Assembly (NCBI GenBank): GCA_903944555.1
Contig: CAJASG010000726.1
Span: 1-11,148 of the forward strand
Reading direction: 5' to 3'
Source: an uncultured beta proteobacterium
GTDB lineage: Bacteria; Pseudomonadota; Gammaproteobacteria; Burkholderiales; Burkholderiaceae_C
DNA length: 11,148 nucleotides
Shown here one piece after another: positions 5,781 to 11,148 of the stretch. The notes below the pieces were generated by a model. It was given only the letters and a program-made list of their open reading frames with translations. It ran no database searches and was not told the DNA's origin. A program made the position numbers and the translations under genes. The first letter of the stretch is position 1. Every line of letters starts with the position of its first letter.

Positions 5781-6199
5781 ACAGACAGCTTGGCAAGCAG
5801 CTCCGACAAATTGGAGCGCTGCACCGGCTTGCCCAAGGTTCCCAGCAACTTGAACCGGCGCAGCTGCGCCACCAAGGACGCGGAGTGCATCACATCGCTG
5901 CTCTGGCCAGACACGATGATCAGTGCCCCGGAAAAACCATTGCGGGCCACCGCCTCCATGAACTGGAACCCATCCATGCCGGGCATGTGAAGGTCGCTCA
6001 GCATCAGGTCGAACGCGGACCGGCCCACGGCCTTGAGCGCGAGGTCGCCACTGGTCGCGGTGGTGATATCCACAATGCCGAAACTGCGCAACAAGTCTGC
6101 ATTGATTTCGAGCTGCAGCGGATCGTCGTCCACCACCAGCACCCTGAGTGCATCGCGGGTTTTCGGGGAATTGCGGGGGGGTGTGACAGGTTTTTGCAT
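5777..6199 (-). CDS. Single-domain response regulator (receiver only)
   Basis: This encodes a 140-residue CheY-like protein with no output domain. The receiver fold spans residues 18-138. The acidic pocket is D24-D25-D26, phosphorylated D69 lies in LSDLHMPGMDG, the switch serine is S97 (VSGQ) and the conserved lysine is K124 (GKPV). The N-terminus has a short polar extension (MQKPVTPPRNSPKTRD). It is the last gene of the minus-strand operon, 32 bases after the methyl-accepting gene; that gap is unusually AT-rich and shows no clear ribosome binding site. It probably acts by protein contact, either as the end of the phosphorelay through the adjacent Hpt or as a phosphate sink. The TAG at 5779-5777 overlaps the TAA of the convergent Hpt gene. 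Confidence 0.9.
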   Translation of the reverse strand: MQKPVTPPRNSPKTRDALRVLVVDDDPLQLEINADLLRSFGIVDITTATSGDLALKAVGRSAFDLMLSDLHMPGMDGFQFMEAVARNGFSGALIIVSGQSSDVMHSASLVAQLRRFKLLGTLGKPVQRSNLSELLAKLSV

Positions 6200-6231
6200 G
6201 GTGGTAAATAGTAATTATTGTTGGCGGGGCA

Positions 6232-7329
6232 CTAGCGGTGGTGCTTTTGGTCTTCCATCGTGTAGGTCTTGCTGAGCGACTCCATCCACTCTTGCACACT
6301 GGGCAGCGCATTGTCGCTGCTCGACTCCATGGCGTGCGCCAGGCGCACCATGTCGTCATTCACGCCGCTGAGCATCTGCGACACGCGGTCTTGAAACTGC
6401 ATGGCCATCAGCAGGTGCTCGACCTCACCGCGCACCACCATGCCATGGCTGTGCATGGCATCTGCCGAGGCCCCCATCTTGCGCACATGGTTCAGCACAT
6501 CTTCGACGATATTGCCGGACAGGGACACCGACAGCTTGTCTTGCGCATGCGACTCGCGCGCGCTGCTTAAGGTCTGGCCCATGATGGCGCTTACCTGGTT
6601 GACCCGCGCGGCGATCTGACGCCCGGTCTCGGCCGAACGTTGTGACAACTTGCGCACCTCGGCCGCCACCACCGCAAAGCCACGGCCGGTCTCGCCTGCA
6701 CGCGCCGCTTCAATGGCCGCGTTGATGGCCAGCAAATTGGTCTGCGCGGCAATGCTGCTCACCTCAGCCGCCATGGCACTTAAACCGGCGGTTTCCGACG
6801 CCAGATTTTGCATATGGGTCAACATGGCGTCTTTGCCTTCAATGACCATACTCAGTGAGCCAACCACGGGTTGCAGCTCACGCTCACACAAGGCCAACAA
6901 ACCGATGGTGCCACCCATCTGCGTCGCTTCGGCGTCCGCCCGCATCCCGCCGCCAATGCCCGCCAAGTCAAACTCCTGCAACACCACGGCAAACCGGGTG
7001 GTCAATTGCAGCACGGCTTCTTCGGTTTGGGTTTTCACGGACACCACATGGTGCTGCCAGGCAGGCAGCACATTTTCCAAAAGCGCGGTCAGCTCTTCCA
7101 GGCGGGCGCGGTCCGCTTGGTCCTGCTCCGACGGGCCCTGCTGCAGCGCCTGGCGCGCTCGCACCACCAACCACCACAGCGAGATGCCGACCACCAAACC
7201 GGCGGCCAGCGCAGCCAGTAGCGCCACCCACGGCGTGTTGTCCCACAGCGGAACCAGGCACAAGCCAAACACCAACCATGGCACCAGCATCCAGCGCCAC
7301 AAGGCGGGGGGAGACTCCTGAGACGACAT
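6232..7329 (-). CDS. Methyl-accepting chemotaxis-type protein without periplasmic sensor
   Basis: This encodes a 365-residue signalling protein. Two membrane segments (about 12-29 and 34-56) are separated by only a few residues, so there is no periplasmic ligand domain and both ends are cytoplasmic. No HAMP is evident. The conserved hairpin tip of the MCP signalling domain is intact at about 187-235 ([22 protein letters not shown], then [22 protein letters not shown]). The returning arm departs from the classic pattern and contains [13 protein letters not shown] at about 308-320, a motif I know from many betaproteobacterial MCP-like proteins and reminiscent of CheZ. No C-terminal CheR-binding pentapeptide is present. 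The ATG at 7329 has AGGGA nine bases upstream, inside the end of the hybrid kinase gene, whose stop lies one base away; a TTG at 7347 is the alternative. The tight spacing says it works with the two kinases. Confidence 0.9.
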   Translation of the reverse strand: MSSQESPPALWRWMLVPWLVFGLCLVPLWDNTPWVALLAALAAGLVVGISLWWLVVRARQALQQGPSEQDQADRARLEELTALLENVLPAWQHHVVSVKTQTEEAVLQLTTRFAVVLQEFDLAGIGGGMRADAEATQMGGTIGLLALCERELQPVVGSLSMVIEGKDAMLTHMQNLASETAGLSAMAAEVSSIAAQTNLLAINAAIEAARAGETGRGFAVVAAEVRKLSQRSAETGRQIAARVNQVSAIMGQTLSSARESHAQDKLSVSLSGNIVEDVLNHVRKMGASADAMHSHGMVVRGEVEHLLMAMQFQDRVSQMLSGVNDDMVRLAHAMESSSDNALPSVQEWMESLSKTYTMEDQKHHR

Positions 7330-7330
7330 A

Positions 7331-9355
7331 CTATTTATTCCCTGCAATCGTGGTTTCTGACAGGCTCAACCACGCCAAGATGGCAGCGTAGAGCTTCTTC
7401 GGGTTGATCGGCTTGACCAACAGTTCATTCATCCCTGCCTCAAGGCACATCTGGCGGTCCTGTGCAAACGCATTGGCGGTCAGTGCCAGGATCGGGACTT
7501 GGCCCCAGCCTGGCAAGGCCCGTATGCGCTGGGTTGCTTCCAGGCCGTTTACCACCGGCATCTGCACGTCCATAAAGACCAGGTCATACAGCGTCACCTG
7601 GGCTTGGCACACAGCATCGAACCCGTCGGCCGCCGTGTCCACGCGCAAGCCTGCTGCCTGCAACAGCTCCATGCCAACTTCGCGGTTAAACGGGTCGTCA
7701 TCCACCAACAACACAAGCGCGCCGGGATACCGCAGGCGCAACGCTTGAATTGACTCTTCCACCGACAGCGAAGCGCTTTGCGCTTGTGCCTGGCCGGGCA
7801 GCAAACAGGCGCTGAACCAAAACGTGCTGCCCACGCAAGGCTCACTGTGCAAACCGGCATCACCGCCCATGCGGTGGGCTAGCCGCGAGGTGATTGCCAA
7901 GCCCAGCCCCGTGCCCCCGTACTGGCGGGTGGTAGAGGCGTTGGCCTGTTCAAAGGGTTTGAAAAGTTGCTCCAATTTTTCGCCCGCAATACCAATGCCG
8001 GTATCCGTCACCTCAAAGCGCACCATCAGCGCACCTTCGGCGCTTGGGGAATCCTGCGGCGCAGGGCAAGTCACGCGAACGGTTACGCCGCCTTGGTCGG
8101 TGAACTTCACCGCGTTGGAGACATAGTTCAACAGGGCTTGGCGAAGCCGGGTGGGGTCCCCGCGCAGCCAGTCCGGCGCATTGCCGGGTAGCACCTCAAC
8201 GCGCAAGCCCTTGTCCTGCGCAGTGGCACTCACCAAGGACAGCACATCACGCAGCAGTGAAGGCAGGTGAAAGTCCATGCTTTCCAGGACCACGGCATTG
8301 GCCTCCAGTTTGGTGAAGTCCAGCACCTCATTGATGACCGCCAGCATGTGCTGCCCGGCGCGCTCGATCTTGCCCAGGGACAACCGCTGTGCTGGCGTCG
8401 GCTCGTCACTTTGCAGCAAGTGCGTAAAGCCCAAAATCGCATTCATGGGCGTTCGGATCTCATGGCTCATGTGGGCCACAAAGGTACCCTTGGCTTGGTT
8501 GGCGGCATCGGCTTGTTGTCGTGCCACGGTTAATTCGGCGGTGCGCACATTCACCAACTCCTCCAGGTGGTGGCGGTGGCGGTCCAGCTCCTGCAAATAG
8601 TGCTGCTGCTGGGTGTTGTCGCGGATGGAACCAATAAAGATGTTGCGCCCGGCACGCTGCGTACGCGACAGCGACAAGGTCATGGGAAAAGGGCTTCCGT
8701 CTTTGCGTTGCCCCAGGACATCGCGCGCCATGCCAATGACGCGGGCCTCCCCGGTATCGCGGTAGTGGGCCAGATAGCCATCGTGGCGGTCCTGGTCGGG
8801 CTGGGGCATCAGCATGGACACGTTTTTCCCCAGCATTTCCGTCAAACGGTAGCCGAAGATGGCGCAGGCCGCTTGGTTGACCGTTTCCATCACGCCCTGG
8901 TCGTTGATGGTGATCACGCCATCAGCCACGTTATTCAGAATGGCCTGGGTGTGCAGCGCAGCTTCTTGCAACTGCCGCTCGGCGGTGCATTTGTACAGCG
9001 CCATCTCCAGCACGGTGCGCAGTTCCCGCTCCGAAAATGGCTTGAGCACATAGCCATAGGGATGTACTTTTTTGGCCCGCTCCAGGGTGTCATCGGAGGC
9101 GTACGCGGTAAGAAAGACGACCGGGATCATCGTCTTCTCCCGCACGATCTCAGCCGCAGCGATACCGTCCATCGCACCACCGAGCTGAATATCCATCAGC
9201 ACCAGGTCGGGGTGCAGCTCCAGCGCGAGCGCAATGGCCTGTTCCCCGCGGGTTGCATGCCCCACTGGGGCGTAGCCCAGCATGGTGAGCTGCAGCGCAA
9301 TGTCGCGGGCGACGACGGCCTCGTCTTCCACCACCAATATTCGGGCTTGGTTCAT
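7331..9355 (-). CDS. Hybrid sensor kinase REC-PAS-HisKA-HATPase-REC with FixL-like PAS
   Basis: This encodes a 674-residue soluble kinase with no membrane segment. Domains in order: receiver 1 at 4-120 (D55, T83, K105); PAS at 132-248; coiled coil at about 250-290; HisKA with phosphoacceptor H298 in [12 protein letters not shown]; HATPase at about 395-520 (N414, DTGIGI at 451, GGTGLGL at 480); receiver 2 at about 546-665 (D551-D554 pocket, D596, T627, K648). The PAS carries RHDGY with H191, then IGMAR with R211 twenty residues later. This is the spacing of the haem-ligand His and oxygen-sensing Arg of FixL. The start at 9355 is set by GGAGG at 9363-9367 and an ATGA overlap with the upstream kinase; an ATG at 9376 is less likely. 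There is no Hpt in cis, so receiver 2 needs an external Hpt such as the one at 5433. Receiver 1 is a likely target of the upstream kinase. Confidence 0.93.
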   Translation of the reverse strand: MNQARILVVEDEAVVARDIALQLTMLGYAPVGHATRGEQAIALALELHPDLVLMDIQLGGAMDGIAAAEIVREKTMIPVVFLTAYASDDTLERAKKVHPYGYVLKPFSERELRTVLEMALYKCTAERQLQEAALHTQAILNNVADGVITINDQGVMETVNQAACAIFGYRLTEMLGKNVSMLMPQPDQDRHDGYLAHYRDTGEARVIGMARDVLGQRKDGSPFPMTLSLSRTQRAGRNIFIGSIRDNTQQQHYLQELDRHRHHLEELVNVRTAELTVARQQADAANQAKGTFVAHMSHEIRTPMNAILGFTHLLQSDEPTPAQRLSLGKIERAGQHMLAVINEVLDFTKLEANAVVLESMDFHLPSLLRDVLSLVSATAQDKGLRVEVLPGNAPDWLRGDPTRLRQALLNYVSNAVKFTDQGGVTVRVTCPAPQDSPSAEGALMVRFEVTDTGIGIAGEKLEQLFKPFEQANASTTRQYGGTGLGLAITSRLAHRMGGDAGLHSEPCVGSTFWFSACLLPGQAQAQSASLSVEESIQALRLRYPGALVLLVDDDPFNREVGMELLQAAGLRVDTAADGFDAVCQAQVTLYDLVFMDVQMPVVNGLEATQRIRALPGWGQVPILALTANAFAQDRQMCLEAGMNELLVKPINPKKLYAAILAWLSLSETTIAGNK

Positions 9356-11148
9356 TGGGTTGCCTCCGACTTGCATTCAAACACCAACGCGAAACTGCAG
9401 CCGGGTCCAGGCTCAATTTTCAAAACGCTGCCCAGCTGACCCGCCAGATCCGACACCAGCGTCAAGCCTAGCGACTTCTCCCGCTTTTGTACAAAATTCT
9501 CTGGCAAGCCCACTCCGTTGTCGCTCACGGCCAGGCGGCATTGGCCATCCACCGATTCTTGCAAGGTCACACGCACGGTACCACTGCGCCCCAGCGGAAA
9601 GGCATGCTTGAAACAATTGGACAAAAGTTCGTTCACCAGCAGCCCCACCGGCGTTGCCTTGTCCAGACTCACCAACACCGGGGCCAGTTCCAGCTCCAGA
9701 CCAACGCTCGCGCCATTGGGCGCCATGGAGCGAAATGCCTGCTGGCTGAGCTGGCGCAAATACGCCCCCAAGTCCACCGCTGCAAACGTGCCAGAGCGGT
9801 ACAGCGACTCATGCAGCAACGCCATGGAGCGAATGCGCGCCTGCATGCCGCCCAGCACAGTTTTGACATCACTGCCGCTCTGGTCGGCACGCGCGGCCTC
9901 CAGGCGCATCAGGCTGGTGATCACCTGCAGGTTGTTCTTCACCCGGTGGTGCACCTCGTTGAGCAGCGCCGTCTTTTCGGCCAGCGCCGCAGCCATGAGA
10001 ATTTCGGCCTGCTTGCGCTGGGTGATGTCCTGAAACGTGCCATGCAGGCGAATGGCCTTGCTGCCCGCCATGACTGCAAACCCCTGGGTGCGCACCCATT
10101 TGTGCGTACCCAAGGCGCCAATGATGGGCAATTCCAGGTCATAGGGCGTGCCGTGGTCCACGGCGGCTTGAATGGCCGCCGTGATGGTGGGGCGCGCCTG
10201 CGGCGCAAACAGGTTGATACCTTCGGCCAGCGCGGGCTCCTTGGTGCCCTGCACCTCGGCGATGCGAAAGGTCTCGCGCGTCCAATTGAGCTCCATGGTG
10301 TGCAGATCCACCTGCCAGCCCCCCACTTGTGCTATTTCACCCGTGCGCTCTTGCAGCTCGGCGGCAATGGCCAGGGCCCTGGCGGTGTCTTGCTGGTTGT
10401 ACGCGCTCTCCTGCAAGTCTGCCAGCAAACGGTTGAATCCCCCCACCAGGTCGCCAATCTCGTCTTCGCGCACCACCTCCAGCGGGTAATACCGCGCCTG
10501 GGTGCCGGCACGCAGGCGCAATTCGGCGGCGGCCATCGCAAGGGGCTCCAGTTGGCGCTTAAGCAAGAGCCAAACCAGCAGCACCGCGAACAGGCTCAGG
10601 GCCAGCGCCGTCCCTAAAACGCCGCGCTGAAATTGACTAATCGGGGCAAATGCTTCCTCCGTTGGCAAGGTCACCGCCACCATCCAGCCTGAGCTGGGTA
10701 TGGTCTTGGCCGAGGTCAAGACCTCTACCCCATTGGGGCGGCGCCAGATGTCCGTGCCCTCACGCCCACCCAGCATGGCATCCATGGCCGGGTTTTCCCC
10801 CGGCGGGGGCAATGCGCCCATGCTGCGCGACTTGTCGGTGGCGGTAATCACCAGGCGTTGTTGCGGCGCCACCAGCAAGAACCCGCCGGTCTTGCCATAG
10901 GCGGTGGAGGATATCTGGTCCAGAAAGTTGGGCGCACCCAGATCGGTGAGGCCAATAATGGCGCCCACCACACGGCCCTTCTGATCCAACACGGGCACCG
11001 CCAGCGGAATCACCGGCACGTTCACCACAGAGCCCAACCTGGGGCGGCCAACCACGGGTTTGCCCTCCTGAAGTACGCGCGCGACGTCCGGCTCCGCCCC
11101 ATAGTTGCGCCCCACCCGCCCAGGGGCATGCGGGTTGTCGGCCAGATC
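9352..11148 (-). CDS. Membrane sensor kinase Cache-TM-HAMP-PAS-HisKA_2 (5' end outside window)
   Basis: The last 598 codons of the gene are visible; the frame is open to the window edge, so the start and first membrane segment are missing. The visible order, numbered from the first in-window codon, is: distal half of a Cache-type periplasmic sensor (about 1-165, with PVIPLAVPVLDQKGRVVGAI and the GKTGGFLLV strand); a membrane segment at about 178-196; HAMP at 197-250 (EDEIGDLVGGFNRLL); PAS at about 270-378, ending in the typical GTFQDITQRKQAE; HisKA_2 with HHRVKNNLQVI (phospho-His probably H401); and HATPase with NELLSN (N511) and DNGVGLP (D543). HisKA_2 kinases commonly phosphorylate receivers encoded alongside. 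The stop overlaps the next gene's ATG, so the kinase and the hybrid kinase are cotranslated; the hybrid's N-terminal receiver is the obvious substrate. The periplasmic ligand is unknown; Cache domains often bind small organic molecules. Confidence 0.92.
   Translation of the reverse strand, partial: DLADNPHAPGRVGRNYGAEPDVARVLQEGKPVVGRPRLGSVVNVPVIPLAVPVLDQKGRVVGAIIGLTDLGAPNFLDQISSTAYGKTGGFLLVAPQQRLVITATDKSRSMGALPPPGENPAMDAMLGGREGTDIWRRPNGVEVLTSAKTIPSSGWMVAVTLPTEEAFAPISQFQRGVLGTALALSLFAVLLVWLLLKRQLEPLAMAAAELRLRAGTQARYYPLEVVREDEIGDLVGGFNRLLADLQESAYNQQDTARALAIAAELQERTGEIAQVGGWQVDLHTMELNWTRETFRIAEVQGTKEPALAEGINLFAPQARPTITAAIQAAVDHGTPYDLELPIIGALGTHKWVRTQGFAVMAGSKAIRLHGTFQDITQRKQAEILMAAALAEKTALLNEVHHRVKNNLQVITSLMRLEAARADQSGSDVKTVLGGMQARIRSMALLHESLYRSGTFAAVDLGAYLRQLSQQAFRSMAPNGASVGLELELAPVLVSLDKATPVGLLVNELLSNCFKHAFPLGRSGTVRVTLQESVDGQCRLAVSDNGVGLPENFVQKREKSLGLTLVSDLAGQLGSVLKIEPGPGCSFALVFECKSEATQ
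9363..9367 (-). promoter_or_regulatory. Ribosome binding site inside the upstream kinase gene
   Basis: GGAGG on the minus strand, seven bases before the ATG at 9355, lies within the last codons of the HisKA_2 kinase. It decides the hybrid kinase start and supports translational coupling. Confidence 0.8.

Noticed and set aside
6650..7391. Overlapping plus-strand frames opposite the methyl-accepting gene
   Set aside because: Low-complexity Ala/Ser/Thr/Pro translations mirror the coding strand; no domain seen.
8567..9439. Plus-strand open frame of 290 codons opposite the hybrid kinase
   Set aside because: Shadow of the receiver and PAS coding sequence; no family motif and no ribosome binding site.
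9487..10617. Long plus-strand open frame (376 codons) opposite the HisKA_2 kinase
   Set aside because: It is antisense to a kinase with clear domains; the translation is His/Gln/Arg-rich without motifs, as expected for the opposite strand of a GC-rich gene.
1..11148. CRISPR array, tRNA or rRNA genes
   Set aside because: No regularly spaced repeats and no cloverleaf or rRNA-like sequence noticed on either strand.

Overview
The window looks like a high-GC betaproteobacterial chromosome segment. Burkholderiales, and Comamonadaceae-like (Rhodoferax/Polaromonas type), is my best guess from the style of the signalling proteins and codon use; this is inference, not a marker-gene result. It has two unlike halves. 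Roughly 1-4500 is a gene-poor, more AT-rich accessory stretch with a transposase, a transposase remnant and small hypothetical genes. Roughly 4550-11148 is dense, GC-rich and almost wholly devoted to signal transduction.

Left half. A small lipoprotein gene (711-256, minus) is followed by about 630 bases without a recognisable gene. Next comes an intact IS110-family transposase (2380-1343, minus; IS1111-like by sequence), with hairpin-rich flanks that may hold its bridge RNA and ends. Upstream of it lies a probable IS91-type transposase remnant (about 2539-2739, minus). Then come a two-TM, four-cysteine membrane protein (3422-2805, minus) ending at a clear intrinsic terminator, a 98-residue zinc-ribbon protein (3814-3518, minus) with a good Shine-Dalgarno sequence, and a possible TTG-initiated small membrane protein (4155-4343, plus).

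Right half. A cytoplasmic DsbA-family thioredoxin-fold protein (4564-5181, plus) precedes the C-terminal stub of a histidine kinase (5206-5436, plus). The stub's stop codon overlaps the start of a stand-alone Hpt phosphotransfer protein (5433-5780, plus) in an ATGA arrangement. Converging on Hpt, with overlapping stop codons, is a four-gene minus-strand operon. In transcription order it encodes a membrane Cache-HAMP-PAS-HisKA_2 sensor kinase (5' end outside the window), a REC-PAS-HisKA-HATPase-REC hybrid kinase, a methyl-accepting-type protein without a periplasmic sensor, and a single-domain response regulator. Junctions are tight: ATGA overlap, then 1 nt, then 32 nt.

Working model (inference). 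The HisKA_2 kinase phosphorylates the N-terminal receiver of the hybrid kinase. The hybrid's PAS domain carries the residues of the FixL haem pocket and may sense oxygen or another gas. The hybrid's C-terminal receiver has no Hpt in cis, so it could pass phosphate through the neighbouring Hpt (His56) to the lone receiver (Asp69). The methyl-accepting protein would link this cascade to chemotaxis or another CheA-type array.
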